Translations under genes and position numbers: made by a program | Source: Synechococcus sp. RSCCF101 | Lineage (GTDB): Bacteria > Cyanobacteriota > Cyanobacteriia > PCC-6307 > Cyanobiaceae | Length of the DNA stretch: 64,000 nucleotides | Direction of reading: 5' to 3' | Assembly: GCF_008807075.1 (NCBI RefSeq) | Contig: NZ_CP035632.1 | Location: forward strand, 1,674,001 to 1,738,000 | Shown here: positions 28,000 through 38,920 of the stretch, piece after piece | Position numbering within the stretch: position 1 is the stretch's first letter | How the letters are laid out: the number at the start of each line of letters is the position of its first letter | The notes under the pieces: model-generated | Database searches by the model: none | Seen by the model: only the letters and a program-made list of their open reading frames with translations | What the model was told of the DNA's origin: nothing

Positions 28000-28881
28000 A
28001 TGGCTCCCCGGCTCCGTCCGGGCCTCCGTGCGGTGCGTGCCTGGTCGCTGACCCTGCTCTACGTGCCGCTGCTCTACGCGGCCGGCTGGTTGCTGGCACT
28101 GCCCCTGCGCATCTGGCGACCGGAGCCGGAGCCGGCCTCCATCGCCCTGATCGGAACCGGCATCAGCGTGCTCCTGCTGCTGGCCACCCTCCCCGGCTGG
28201 GTGCGGCGCCGGTGGCGCAGCAAGGCGCCCTGGAGGGAGCTCGGACTGGCGGGCCCGCTCCGGCAGCAGCTGCTGGCCTGGATCCGGGGCCTTCTGGCCT
28301 CGGCCGCACTGCTGAGCCCGCTGGTGGTCGTTCTGCTGCTGGGGGGATGGGCCCAGTGGCAGCCACGCCTCACTGCCGGGATCGCAGGCAACGCCCTGGC
28401 CCTGATGCTCGGGGTGGGGCTGGCGGAGGAGGTGCTCTTCCGCGGCTGGCTCTGGGGTGAGCTGGGTCAGCGGCTGGGTGACCCCGGCTGCCGTCAGCAA
28501 CCCGCCCTACTGAGCCAGGCGGCGGTGTTCTCCGTGGCCCACACCCGCTTCAATCTCGGGCCCAGCGCCATGCTCAGCCTCCTCGGCGGGCTGCTGCTGC
28601 TGGGCTGGGCCCTGGCACTGCAGCGGCGGCGGGACGGCGGACGCCTGGGCGGCGCCATCGGCTTCCACGGTGGTCTCGTGGGGGGCTGGTTTCTCCTGGT
28701 GGCGGGGCTTGTGGAGCTCCCCGCCGATGCTCCGGCGCTGCTGATCGGCCCCGGAGGCGCGGCCGCCAACCCGATCGGGGGGCTGGCGGGATGGCTGGGG
28801 CTGGGCGCCTGGCTCGTACACCTGCAGGGATGGAGGCCCGGCCGCCGGAGGGCCGGACGGGCGCCGGCTGACGCGGCCTGA
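28000..28881 (+). CDS. CPBP-family intramembrane glutamic endopeptidase
   Basis: A multi-span membrane protein of 293 residues of the CPBP (CAAX protease / bacteriocin-processing) family. Active-site motifs are EEVLFRGWLWGEL (motif 1, paired glutamates and arginine) near residue 145 and FSVAHTRFN (motif 2 histidine) near 180, with a later GFHGG. Substrates are unknown. It directly follows clpS and probably shares its transcript, which puts two protein-turnover genes together. Confidence 0.85.
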   Translation: MAPRLRPGLRAVRAWSLTLLYVPLLYAAGWLLALPLRIWRPEPEPASIALIGTGISVLLLLATLPGWVRRRWRSKAPWRELGLAGPLRQQLLAWIRGLLASAALLSPLVVVLLLGGWAQWQPRLTAGIAGNALALMLGVGLAEEVLFRGWLWGELGQRLGDPGCRQQPALLSQAAVFSVAHTRFNLGPSAMLSLLGGLLLLGWALALQRRRDGGRLGGAIGFHGGLVGGWFLLVAGLVELPADAPALLIGPGGAAANPIGGLAGWLGLGAWLVHLQGWRPGRRRAGRAPADAA

Positions 28882-28882
28882 G

Positions 28883-30526
28883 TCAGCGCCTGGCGTTGGC
28901 CATGGCCCGCTGGCCCTCCACCGGAGCCCTCAGGGCCTCCTCCAGCGGAGCGCGCCCATAATCGCGCTCGAGCAGACGCATCACCGTGCGGCCGAAATCA
29001 GCGGGGTCGGTGTCAAAGGCCTCCAGGCAGATGCGACCGAAGGTGCGGCCCATGGGTTCGGGGTTCCAGAGCAGCTTGCGGGCGGTCCACGGCATCATGC
29101 TCATCGGGTTGTAGCCCGGCTGGAGCAGACCCTGATCGAAGCCGTACTGCTCCAGATGGGTGTGCGGCTGCAGGCCGATGAAGAAGATGGCCGGCTCCAC
29201 ATGGTCCCCTCCGAAGATCTCCTCGAGGGCGCGGTGGTAGGCGATGGTCTGGCGAATGGTCTCCGGGCGCTCGTCGATGACATTGAACGAGTAGTTCACC
29301 GACACGTGCTCGCGGAACCCGGCCGCGGCAAGCAGCCGGCAGTTCTCGAGAACGGTGCGCAGGTTGTAGCCCATGCGCATCTTGCGCACCAGCTCCTGCG
29401 AGCCCGACGTGATACCGATCTCGAAGTAGCTCATGCCGGTGGCCACCATCAGTTCCGCCAGTTCGGCATCGAGGTTGTCGGCGCGGATGTAGGCCGCCCA
29501 GCGGATGCCTGTGAGGCCCTCGGCGCGGATGGCCCGCAGCAGCTGCTTGGCGTCATCGATGTAGCGGCGGGCCGGGATGAACTGGGCGTCGGTGAACCAG
29601 AACCCCCGCACACCCCGGTCGTAGAGCTGGCGCATCTCGGCCACCACCTGTTCAACGGGGTTCAGGCGCACCTGCTTGCCCTCCACCACGGTGTAAACGC
29701 AGTAGCAGCAGTTGTGGGGACAGCCGCGTTTGGTCTGAACCCCGACGTAGAAGTCACCCGCTTCGAGATACCAGTTCAGCTGCGGCCAGATCGATGCGAT
29801 GTAGCGGTAATCGCAGGCGGATTTGCGCAGGCTTTCCGGTTGCTCGTGAATGAGGCCCGGGCGCGGGGGCTCCCCGACGACGAAACAGCGCTCGCCGGCC
29901 AGCGGCTGTCTGCGCAGCAGCTTCTCCAGCAGGGGCTCGCCCTCTCCGATGGACACCACCGTTCCGCGGGGCAGGTCCCGGGCCAGCTGCTCATAGAACA
30001 CGCTCACCGCGCCGCCACCGAGGACCACCCGGGCGCCGGGGTTGTGGCGGCGGGCGTGGCGCAGCCCCCGGCGAATCAGGCGCATGTTCCGCCACAGCTC
30101 GCCGTAGAAACTGCGCATCAATCGCAGGCCGCCCCAGGCGCCCCGCAGCCGCTTCAGCGGGTTGCGGGCGTAGAACACCTCGAAGGAGTGCTGCAGTGGG
30201 TTCCCCCCGCGCCCATCGACCGGGGCGTAGATCTGGATGTCGCGCCAGGAGAAGACCAGCAGGGTCGGCCGGAAGCTCTCGACCCGCTCAATCAGGATCC
30301 GCCCCACATCCAGCACGGGCAGGGCGGCCAGGTCGAGGATCTCCTGGGGCAGGTCCGGGAACACCTTGTGCAGGTGGTCGGCCAGATAGATCGGACCGAT
30401 CGGAAAGATGGGATTGCAGGGCAGGCGCACGAACAGCACCCGCTCCGCGTGGGCCGGCGGCAGCCCACCGGCAACGGGGCCGGCGTCCGGGCGCTGGGCG
30501 GTCTGGAGTGCTGCGGCTGGGGTCAC
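28883..30526 (-). CDS. B12-binding-domain radical SAM protein beside cofG and psbA
   Basis: About 547 residues with a GTG start. A Rossmann-like N-terminal part (RVLFVRLPCNPIFPIGPIYLADHL, then VLGGGAVSVFYEQLA and SIGEGEPLLEKLL) resembles cobalamin-binding domains but lacks a clear DxHxxG. The radical SAM motif CPHNCCYC lies near residue 275. It resembles a family that databases label 'photosystem II high light acclimation radical SAM protein' in marine Synechococcus, recalled from memory. The substrate is unknown. It is co-oriented with cofG, starts 29 bases after it, and lies close to psbA, which fits a link with photosystem II or pigment chemistry. Confidence 0.78.
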   Translation of the reverse strand: MTPAAALQTAQRPDAGPVAGGLPPAHAERVLFVRLPCNPIFPIGPIYLADHLHKVFPDLPQEILDLAALPVLDVGRILIERVESFRPTLLVFSWRDIQIYAPVDGRGGNPLQHSFEVFYARNPLKRLRGAWGGLRLMRSFYGELWRNMRLIRRGLRHARRHNPGARVVLGGGAVSVFYEQLARDLPRGTVVSIGEGEPLLEKLLRRQPLAGERCFVVGEPPRPGLIHEQPESLRKSACDYRYIASIWPQLNWYLEAGDFYVGVQTKRGCPHNCCYCVYTVVEGKQVRLNPVEQVVAEMRQLYDRGVRGFWFTDAQFIPARRYIDDAKQLLRAIRAEGLTGIRWAAYIRADNLDAELAELMVATGMSYFEIGITSGSQELVRKMRMGYNLRTVLENCRLLAAAGFREHVSVNYSFNVIDERPETIRQTIAYHRALEEIFGGDHVEPAIFFIGLQPHTHLEQYGFDQGLLQPGYNPMSMMPWTARKLLWNPEPMGRTFGRICLEAFDTDPADFGRTVMRLLERDYGRAPLEEALRAPVEGQRAMANARR

Positions 30527-30555
30527 GGGCGCGAATGACGGGGACCGGTGAGCCT

Positions 30556-31545
30556 TCAGAACCGGTGATGGCGGGACGCTAACAACTGTTCCGTGACCTC
30601 AGCGGCGTGACGGAGCGGGCCGGACAACCAGCGCTGCCACTCGCGGTGCACGCACAGGCGGGCCTCCAGGCGGCGGCCGGCCTGGGCCACACAGCGGCGC
30701 AGGGCATCGTGGGTCGGCTGCCGGTAGGCCGGATTGATGACATCGCGGTCGTCGATGCCCCCGAGGTCGTCGATGCCGGCCTCCAGCGCCCGGGGCAGCT
30801 GATCGATGGGCCAGAGGTTGGCGGGCAGCTGCAGATGGATGGAGCCCGGCAGCAGCGCTCTGGCCATCACCACCGCATCGAGAACGTCGGCCCGCTCTCG
30901 CCTGTTGAGCGGCTGGGCCGCGGCATCGCCCGGCCGCCAGGGCTGCAGGATCACCTCCTGGATGTGGCCGAAGCGGTCCTGGAGTCGGGCGATCAGCGTC
31001 AGGGCCCGCTCCCGGTCCGCCGCCGACTCGCCGACACCGAGCAGCAAGCCTGTGGTGAAGGGAATCCCGAGCCGACCGGCCTGAGCGATCTGATCGATCC
31101 GCACCGATTCCGCCTTGCTGGGCGCGCGTCGATGCAGCGCCGCGTAGGCCGGCCCCAGTCCCTCGAGCATCAGACCCATGGATGGATTGAGGCGGCCGAG
31201 GGCGGCCATCTCCGCCAGGCTGAGCGGACCCGCGTTGGTGTGGGGCAGGCGGCCGGCCATCAGGGCAAGCCGGCTGAGGCGAACCAGGCGGGCGAACCAG
31301 GCGGCGCGCTGCGGCGAGCCCGGAGCCACTTCGCCCGAGAGCAACAGGATCTCAGCGGCCTCGGGGCGTGCCCGCATCGCCTCGACGGCCTCGCCATCCG
31401 CAAGGGGATCGGCCTGGGTCGGGGGCAGGCGGAAACCGCAGTAGGCGCAGTCGTTGAAGCAGCCTCGGGTGGGGACGAGGGTCAGCGCGGGACTGAAGGT
31501 GACGGCCGAGCCCACCTGCCCCCGCCTCCCGATCCTTAAATCCAT
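30556..31545 (-). CDS. cofG: 7,8-didemethyl-8-hydroxy-5-deazariboflavin synthase subunit CofG
   Basis: One of two radical SAM subunits that build the deazaflavin chromophore (Fo). In cyanobacteria this serves mainly as the antenna of DNA photolyase rather than for F420. The 329-residue protein shows [14 protein letters not shown] (CxxxCxxC), [10 protein letters not shown] and the LQPWRPG and [12 protein letters not shown] blocks. The ATG at 31545 lies just inside the intergenic region shared with psbA. The open frame continues antisense through psbA, but this is only codon-bias shadow. Confidence 0.9.
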   Translation of the reverse strand: MDLRIGRRGQVGSAVTFSPALTLVPTRGCFNDCAYCGFRLPPTQADPLADGEAVEAMRARPEAAEILLLSGEVAPGSPQRAAWFARLVRLSRLALMAGRLPHTNAGPLSLAEMAALGRLNPSMGLMLEGLGPAYAALHRRAPSKAESVRIDQIAQAGRLGIPFTTGLLLGVGESAADRERALTLIARLQDRFGHIQEVILQPWRPGDAAAQPLNRRERADVLDAVVMARALLPGSIHLQLPANLWPIDQLPRALEAGIDDLGGIDDRDVINPAYRQPTHDALRRCVAQAGRRLEARLCVHREWQRWLSGPLRHAAEVTEQLLASRHHRF

Positions 31546-31677
31546 GTAACGAACCCGCAATGTTCTGTTACAGTCGTTGTGGACGTGGGACGGGTTTCCG
31601 CCCGCGCCCCTTCCATCCCGCCTGCTGGCGGGGCTGGGTTTCGCCCCGGTTCCGTTGCAGACATCTTTTCCGATCTC
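31546..31677 (+). promoter_or_regulatory. psbA promoter and leader, shared with divergent cofG
   Basis: This short region serves both genes. TACAGT at 31569-31574 is a fair -10 candidate for psbA and leaves a leader of about 100 bases, which can fold back (GGGGC near 31632 against GCCCC near 31645). Two GTTACA half-sites are present in opposite orientation: minus strand at 31550-31545 and plus strand at 31567-31572. They recall half of the HLR1 element bound by the response regulator RpaB at light-regulated genes, but a full direct-repeat HLR1 is not formed. Confidence 0.4.
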
Positions 31678-32757
31678 ATGACCACCACCATTCAGCAGCG
31701 CTCCGGCGCTTCGGTGTGGGACCAGTTCTGTGCATGGGTCACCTCCACCAACAACCGTCTGTATGTCGGTTGGTTCGGTGTGCTGATGATCCCCACGCTG
31801 CTGGCCGCCACCATCTGCTACATCGTCGCCTTCATCGCGGCACCCCCCGTCGACATCGACGGCATCCGTGAGCCGGTTGCCGGCTCGCTGCTTTACGGCA
31901 ACAACATCATCTCCGGTGCTGTTGTGCCTTCGAGCAACGCCATCGGCCTGCACTTCTACCCCATCTGGGAAGCCGCTTCTCTGGATGAGTGGCTGTACAA
32001 CGGCGGTCCTTACCAGCTGGTTGTCTTCCACTTCCTGATCGGCGTCTTCTGCTACATGGGCCGTGAGTGGGAACTCTCCTACCGCCTGGGCATGCGCCCC
32101 TGGATCTGCGTCGCCTACAGCGCCCCCGTGGCTGCTGCCAGCGCCGTGTTCCTGGTGTACCCCTTCGGTCAGGGCTCCTTCTCCGACGGCATGCCCCTCG
32201 GCATCAGCGGCACCTTCAACTTCATGCTGGTGTTCCAGGCTGAGCACAACATCCTGATGCACCCCTTCCACATGCTGGGTGTGGCCGGTGTGTTCGGCGG
32301 CAGCCTGTTCTCCGCCATGCACGGTTCGCTGGTGACCTCCTCGCTGGTTCGTGAGACCACCGAGAGCGAGAGCCAGAACTATGGCTACAAGTTCGGCCAG
32401 GAAGAGGAGACCTACAACATCGTGGCTGCCCACGGTTACTTCGGTCGCCTGATCTTCCAATACGCCAGCTTCAACAACAGCCGCAGCCTGCACTTCTTCC
32501 TGGCTGCCTGGCCTGTGATCGGCATCTGGTTCACCGCCCTTGGCGTGAGCACGATGGCGTTCAACCTGAACGGCTTCAACTTCAACCAGTCCATCCTTGA
32601 TGGACAGGGCCGTGTGCTGAACACCTGGGCTGACGTGCTGAACCGCGCCAACCTGGGCATGGAAGTGATGCACGAGCGCAACGCTCACAACTTCCCGCTG
32701 GACCTGGCTGCTGCCGAGTCCACGCCTGTGGCCCTGACCGCTCCGGCGATCGGCTGA
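31678..32757 (+). CDS. psbA: photosystem II D1 protein, E130 (high-light) type
   Basis: The reaction-centre subunit of photosystem II in the thylakoid, 359 residues. Residues read directly: Tyr161 (YZ), Asp170, Glu189, His190, His198, His215, His272, Ser264, and His332, Glu333, Asp342 and Ala344 around the manganese cluster. CtpA would cut after Ala344, removing 15 residues. Residue 130 is Glu (GREWELSYR), which marks the D1:2 form linked to high light; D1:1 has Gln. The ATG at 31678 is clear. A strong terminator follows. No other psbA copy is in the window. Confidence 0.98.
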   Translation: MTTTIQQRSGASVWDQFCAWVTSTNNRLYVGWFGVLMIPTLLAATICYIVAFIAAPPVDIDGIREPVAGSLLYGNNIISGAVVPSSNAIGLHFYPIWEAASLDEWLYNGGPYQLVVFHFLIGVFCYMGREWELSYRLGMRPWICVAYSAPVAAASAVFLVYPFGQGSFSDGMPLGISGTFNFMLVFQAEHNILMHPFHMLGVAGVFGGSLFSAMHGSLVTSSLVRETTESESQNYGYKFGQEEETYNIVAAHGYFGRLIFQYASFNNSRSLHFFLAAWPVIGIWFTALGVSTMAFNLNGFNFNQSILDGQGRVLNTWADVLNRANLGMEVMHERNAHNFPLDLAAAESTPVALTAPAIG

Positions 32758-32802
32758 TCCACCCCCACTGCCAGGGCCGGATCACCCGGCTGCCTGTAGA
32801 CC

Positions 32803-32829
32803 GGCCCCCGCACATGCGGGGGCCTTTTT
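32803..32829 (+). terminator. rho-independent terminator after psbA
   Basis: GGCCCCCGCA and TGCGGGGGCC form a 10-base-pair arm with a very small loop, followed by TTTTT at 32825-32829. It lies about 45 bases after the psbA stop and should separate psbA from aroC. Confidence 0.88.
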
Positions 32830-32948
32830 CATGGCGAGCGCAGCCGCTGCAGCGTTCCCATGCCGGCGCCATCGAGCGCATCGATGCTGACGCGGCTGGC
32901 CTGACCGTCGGGCCCGGTTGCCTACGCTCACGGCACACCAGGTGGCGC

Positions 32949-34037
32949 ATGGGCAACAGCTTCGGCACCCTCTTCCGGATCAGCAGCTTCGGTGAATCCC
33001 ACGGCGGCGGCGTGGGTGTGATTGTGGATGGCTGTCCGCCGCGGCTCGCCCTCAGCCTCGAGGACATCCAGAGCGATCTGGATCGTCGCCGGCCGGGTCA
33101 GAGCAGCATCACCACGCCGCGCAAGGAGGCGGACCGGGTCGAGATTCTCAGCGGGCTCCTGGACGGCGTGACCCTGGGCACCCCGATCGCGATGCTGGTT
33201 CGCAACAAGGACCAGCGCCCGAAGGACTACGGCGAGGTGCAGCAGGCCTTCCGCCCCTCCCACGCCGATGCCACCTATCAGGCGAAGTACGGCATCCAGG
33301 CCCGCAGCGGTGGCGGCAGGGCCTCGGCCCGCGAAACCATCGCCAGGGTGGCGGGCGGAGCCATCGCCCGGCAGCTGCTGGCACGCACCCACGGCACCGA
33401 GGTCATCGCCTGGGTGCAGCGGATCCACACGATCGAAGCCGGCATCGATCCGGCCCTGGTGAACCGCGATGCCGTGGAGGCCACACCGGTGCGCTGCCCG
33501 GAGCCCGAGGCGGCGGCGGCGATGATCGAGCGGATCGAAGCGATCGGGCGCGAGGGAGATTCCTGCGGCGGCGTGATCGATTGCCTGGTGCGCCGGCCAC
33601 CGGTGGGTCTGGGCATGCCGGTATTCGACAAGCTGGAGGCGGACCTGGCCAAGGCGGTCATGTCACTGCCCGCCACCAAGGGATTCGAAATCGGCTCCGG
33701 CTTCGCGGGAACGCTGCTCAAGGGCAGCGAACACAACGATGCCTTCCTGCCCAGTGAGGACGGGTCCCTGCGCACCGCCACCAACAACTCCGGCGGCATT
33801 CAGGGAGGCATCAGCAACGGCGAGCCGATCCGGATCCGGGTGGCCTTCAAGCCCACGGCCACCATCCGCAAGGAGCAGCGCACGGTGGATGTGACCGGGG
33901 CCGCCACCACCCTCGCCGCCCGCGGGCGGCATGACCCCTGCGTGCTTCCCCGCGCCGTGCCGATGGTGGAGGCCATGGTGAGCCTGGTGCTGGCGGATCA
34001 CCTGCTGCGGCAGCAGGGCCAGTGCAGTCTGCTCTGA
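32949..34037 (+). CDS. aroC: chorismate synthase
   Basis: The last step of the shikimate pathway: EPSP to chorismate with reduced FMN. It is 362 residues. Family signatures are [42 protein letters not shown] and the late AFKPTATI. The ATG at 32949 gives [19 protein letters not shown], the standard start; an upstream extension would run back into the psbA terminator. It converges with eda, ending 3 bases away. Confidence 0.96.
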   Translation: MGNSFGTLFRISSFGESHGGGVGVIVDGCPPRLALSLEDIQSDLDRRRPGQSSITTPRKEADRVEILSGLLDGVTLGTPIAMLVRNKDQRPKDYGEVQQAFRPSHADATYQAKYGIQARSGGGRASARETIARVAGGAIARQLLARTHGTEVIAWVQRIHTIEAGIDPALVNRDAVEATPVRCPEPEAAAAMIERIEAIGREGDSCGGVIDCLVRRPPVGLGMPVFDKLEADLAKAVMSLPATKGFEIGSGFAGTLLKGSEHNDAFLPSEDGSLRTATNNSGGIQGGISNGEPIRIRVAFKPTATIRKEQRTVDVTGAATTLAARGRHDPCVLPRAVPMVEAMVSLVLADHLLRQQGQCSLL

Positions 34038-34040
34038 ACC

Positions 34041-34705
34041 TCAGCCGCTGCGGGCCTCGAGGGCGTCCAGCAGGCCCCGCAGATCGCCGGAAGCCTGAGG
34101 GCCGGACTCTTTCCAGCGTCGGCCGAGGGCCACGGCGTCAACGCCCGCATCCAGCCAGGGGATCACGTCCGCGGGCGTGAGTCCGCCCGAGGCGATGCAG
34201 AAGGGAAGGGAGCCCAGGGGAGCCGCCAGCTGCGACCAGTACCGCGGGCCGAGGCTCGAGGCCGGGAACAGTTTCACGACCGCGCAGCCCAGCGCCACGG
34301 CCCGGTGCACCTCGCTCGGGCTGAAGACGCCCGGCACGAGCAGCAGGCCCAGGGCCGTGGCCCTCTCCAGCAGATCGGCACACAGCACCGGACTGATGGC
34401 GAAGCGAAGACCACAGGCCGAGGCGGCCTCCAGGCCTCGGCGGTCGGTGATCGAGGCCGCCCCCAGCAGCACATCCGGGCAGAGCCGGCGCGCCTGACGC
34501 ACCAGTTCGGGCCATTGCGGATGGGGGGACCAGGCCAGCTCCACATGACGGAGACCGGCCTCGGCGAGCAGGGTGAGGTGCCGCAGCAGCTCAGCCCGCG
34601 CCCTCTCAAACACGTGAAGCCCATCCCCGGAATCCGGGGACAGGCGAAGCACCACGATCAGGGGCTGGCTGCGGAGGGACGCGACGAGGGACGCCGCCGC
34701 CTCCA

Positions 34706-34706
<1 letters not shown>
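34041..34706 (-). CDS. eda: KDPG / 4-hydroxy-2-oxoglutarate aldolase
   Basis: A class I aldolase of 221 residues that splits 2-keto-3-deoxy-6-phosphogluconate to pyruvate and glyceraldehyde 3-phosphate, the last step of the Entner-Doudoroff path. The Schiff-base lysine is in CAVVKLFPAS. Other marks are the HVELAWSP glutamate, LGAASITDRRG and IASGGLTPADV. Phosphogluconate dehydratase (edd) is not in the window. The ATG overlaps the ftsH stop by one base (TGATG), so it is coupled to ftsH. Confidence 0.85.
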
Positions 34707-36596
<1,890 letters not shown>

Positions 36597-36641
36597 TTAA
36601 CGGCTGCTGCCGCGCCGGGCGGGGCCCGATGGCCCCGACGC

Positions 36642-37814
36642 TCAGCCGGCCCTGAGGACCTCGACCACGCTGCGGAAGGCGAACCAGTCGGGGATCTCCT
36701 CGCCGCTGCGCAGCATCTTGCGGAACTGGGTGCCGCTCAGCTTGCGCACGTGCAGACCGCGGGTCTGGGCGTGCTCCGCGGTCACGTAGCCCTCCTCCTC
36801 GGTGTACACGAGATTGAGGGAGGGAACGGTCTCCATGCCGAGTTCCACGGCACACTCCCGCGCGAAGTCCTGGGCCTGGTAGGGCGTGTAGAAGTCGTCG
36901 CCGGTCAGGGACGATTTGCAGCCCGCCATGTCACGGCCGATGATGAAGTGCGTGCAGCCGTAGTTGCGGCGCAGAATCATGTGCTGCAGGGCCTCGCGCG
37001 GTCCGGCCATGTGCATCGAGTAGGGCAGGTAGGCCCAGCGGATGCGGGGATTGGAGACCTCAGCCGCCAGCCGCTCATAGGTCTGGTAGCGGATCTCGCC
37101 GGGAATGTCGTCCTGCTGGGTGGGGCCGCAGGTGGGGTGCACAAGCACCACCGCATTGGCGCTGACGTTGCTGGCGTGCAGAGCCCTGGTGAACAGCTCG
37201 TAGTGGGCCCGGTGGATGGGATTGCGGCACTGGAAGGCCACCACGTCCTCACCGGCCGGCAGCGTGGCGCGCACGGCCTCGGGGGTGCGGCAGGGGAACA
37301 CACGCCGGGGAAGCTCCAGTCCCTGCAGCGCGCCTCCCAGGTAGATCGCCCGGCGCTCCATGGCGATCATGCGCACGGCGGGGTGCTCGAGGGAGGTCGT
37401 CCCGTAACAGCCAAGGGCCTCCTGGACCTTGTCGGGAACCCAGCGGCTCTCGACGGTCAGGACCGCCAGGTCCTGACCCCTGTAGGTGAGGAGCACCCTG
37501 TCGCCGACCGCGATGTCCTCGCGGTCGGTGTCCATCACCAGGGGCAGCCCGAAGAGACGACCGCTGGTGGTGCGGTGCTCGCGCACCACCGACTCGTAAT
37601 CGGCCTGGTGCATGAAGCCGCGCTCAGGCGAGAAGCCCCCGACCACCAGGAGCTCCACATCGCAGGCGTTGCGATCGGAACACTCCAGCCGCGTCGTGGC
37701 CGACGCCTTGACAGCATCCCGGTCCTCGGCCGGAACCATCAAGTCGACCAGAGTGCCCCCGTAGGGAGCGATCAGGCCGGACCGGCCGGTGGTGGGAGCG
37801 GAGGAAGCGGACAT
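36642..37814 (-). CDS. sat: sulfate adenylyltransferase (ATP sulfurylase)
   Basis: Activates sulfate to adenosine 5'-phosphosulfate, the entry of assimilatory sulfate reduction. It is 390 residues of the single-chain type: FQCRNPIHRAHYELFTRA with the HxxH motif, GRDMAGCKSS, and a short C-terminus without an APS-kinase domain. The start ATG at 37814 gives MSASSAPTTGRSGLIAPYGG. It lies upstream of ftsH on the same strand and downstream of psbO. Confidence 0.95.
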   Translation of the reverse strand: MSASSAPTTGRSGLIAPYGGTLVDLMVPAEDRDAVKASATTRLECSDRNACDVELLVVGGFSPERGFMHQADYESVVREHRTTSGRLFGLPLVMDTDREDIAVGDRVLLTYRGQDLAVLTVESRWVPDKVQEALGCYGTTSLEHPAVRMIAMERRAIYLGGALQGLELPRRVFPCRTPEAVRATLPAGEDVVAFQCRNPIHRAHYELFTRALHASNVSANAVVLVHPTCGPTQQDDIPGEIRYQTYERLAAEVSNPRIRWAYLPYSMHMAGPREALQHMILRRNYGCTHFIIGRDMAGCKSSLTGDDFYTPYQAQDFARECAVELGMETVPSLNLVYTEEEGYVTAEHAQTRGLHVRKLSGTQFRKMLRSGEEIPDWFAFRSVVEVLRAG

Positions 37815-37952
37815 GCGGTCTGGTCGGGGTCAGAGGCGGGGAGCGGATGAAGGATCAGCAGCCCTGGGGGCAGTGTCCCAGACAGCCGTCTGGAAGCGCT
37901 TGATGAGACGACGCATGGAGGCTCAGGACCACCTCGACCCGGCGGCGAGGCG

Positions 37953-38771
37953 TCAGAGCACCTCCAGGCGTCCGTAGAGCTCACCGCTGATCTTGACGTC
38001 AACGGGCTCCTTCCCGCCCATGTCGGTATCCGAGGGCTGAACGGCGGTGAACACTCCGGCGAACTCACTGGTCTCCGGATCGACCTTGGTGATGGAGAGG
38101 CTCATGCTGCCCGTGCCATCCACATATCGCTTCACGTTCTCACGGACGAGCTCCTCGTCGTCACCGGCGGGCACCAGGCCCACGGCGCTGCTGTAGCCGG
38201 TGGTCAGACCGCGGCCCTTGGGATCGAGGAAGTTGCTGGTCCTGTAGCTGGGAGCGCGGTAATCACCTCTGAAATCCGTGCTCGTGGTGAGGGCGGTGCC
38301 ATCAGCCGAGGCCAGCAGGCGCTTGCTGGAGAAGGTGAAGGGCACCTCCTCGCCGCCGGGCAGCAGAACGGTGATGGGCTGGAAGTCGATGCCGCCCTTC
38401 TCAGTGAAGACCATGCCGTCGGCCGTGACCTCCAGGTCGCCGTAGACCTGATCGAGGCTGGAGGTGTAGCGGGTGAGGATCTTGGTGGGAACGAACTGAG
38501 CCTCCTGTCGCTTGTTGACGGGCTCGCCCTTCACGAACACCTCAAGGGGATGCATGCAGATTTCCCGCAGCTCGTAGCGGCCTCCGGCCTCGAGGGGGAT
38601 GGCTCCGCGGGCCGAGTCCGGCAGGGTGGCGCAGTCGTTGGCGCGACCGGTGTTGACGATGTCCTCGTAGGTGATGTTGGAACGCTCCTTCGCCTCGGAG
38701 CCACCGCCGCACGCGGTGAGAACCGTGAGGCACAGGGCCAGCGCAAGCGAAAGAAGAGGACGGAATCTCAT
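37953..38771 (-). CDS. psbO: photosystem II manganese-stabilising protein PsbO
   Basis: A 33-kDa lumenal extrinsic subunit that stabilises the Mn4CaO5 cluster, 272 residues. Family marks: ITYEDIVNTG, the conserved cysteine pair in NDCATLPD and EICMHPLEVFVKGEPVNKRQ, DGIDFQPITVLLPGGEEVPF, and LDPKGRGLTTGY. The signal region ends LTVLTAC at residue 21, a good lipobox, so this PsbO may be a lipoprotein anchored in the membrane, unlike the Ala-X-Ala cleaved form of Synechocystis. A TAGTAT box on the minus strand (plus 38838-38843) is a possible -10. Confidence 0.96.
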   Translation of the reverse strand: MRFRPLLSLALALCLTVLTACGGGSEAKERSNITYEDIVNTGRANDCATLPDSARGAIPLEAGGRYELREICMHPLEVFVKGEPVNKRQEAQFVPTKILTRYTSSLDQVYGDLEVTADGMVFTEKGGIDFQPITVLLPGGEEVPFTFSSKRLLASADGTALTTSTDFRGDYRAPSYRTSNFLDPKGRGLTTGYSSAVGLVPAGDDEELVRENVKRYVDGTGSMSLSITKVDPETSEFAGVFTAVQPSDTDMGGKEPVDVKISGELYGRLEVL

Positions 38772-38837
38772 AGGGAAAGGCGGTCGCGGCCTGGAGATCG
38801 GGGCCGATCGGACGCGTCCGGATCAGGCTCAGCCGGG

Positions 38838-38843
38838 ATACTA
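38838..38843 (-). promoter_or_regulatory. possible -10 box of psbO
   Basis: On the minus strand TAGTAT lies about 67 bases before the psbO ATG in a 149-base gap after coaBC. Two TTGAGA copies lie further upstream, but not at a standard -35 distance. Confidence 0.35.
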
Positions 38844-38920
38844 CAGGTGGGACTCCGCCTCGCCCGCAGGGCTTCTCAAGCTCTCAACAACCTGTAGAGC
38901 TCTGTTCGCTCCGTGCCGGT

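Noticed and set aside
31546-32688. Long open frame antisense to psbA continuing from cofG
   Set aside because: It is explained by strong codon bias of psbA. CofG homology begins only at 31545, and psbA is certain.
37878-37893. Inverted repeat CCAGAC-AGCC-GTCTGG between psbO and sat as a terminator
   Set aside because: The stem is only six pairs and no T run follows on the transcribed strand.
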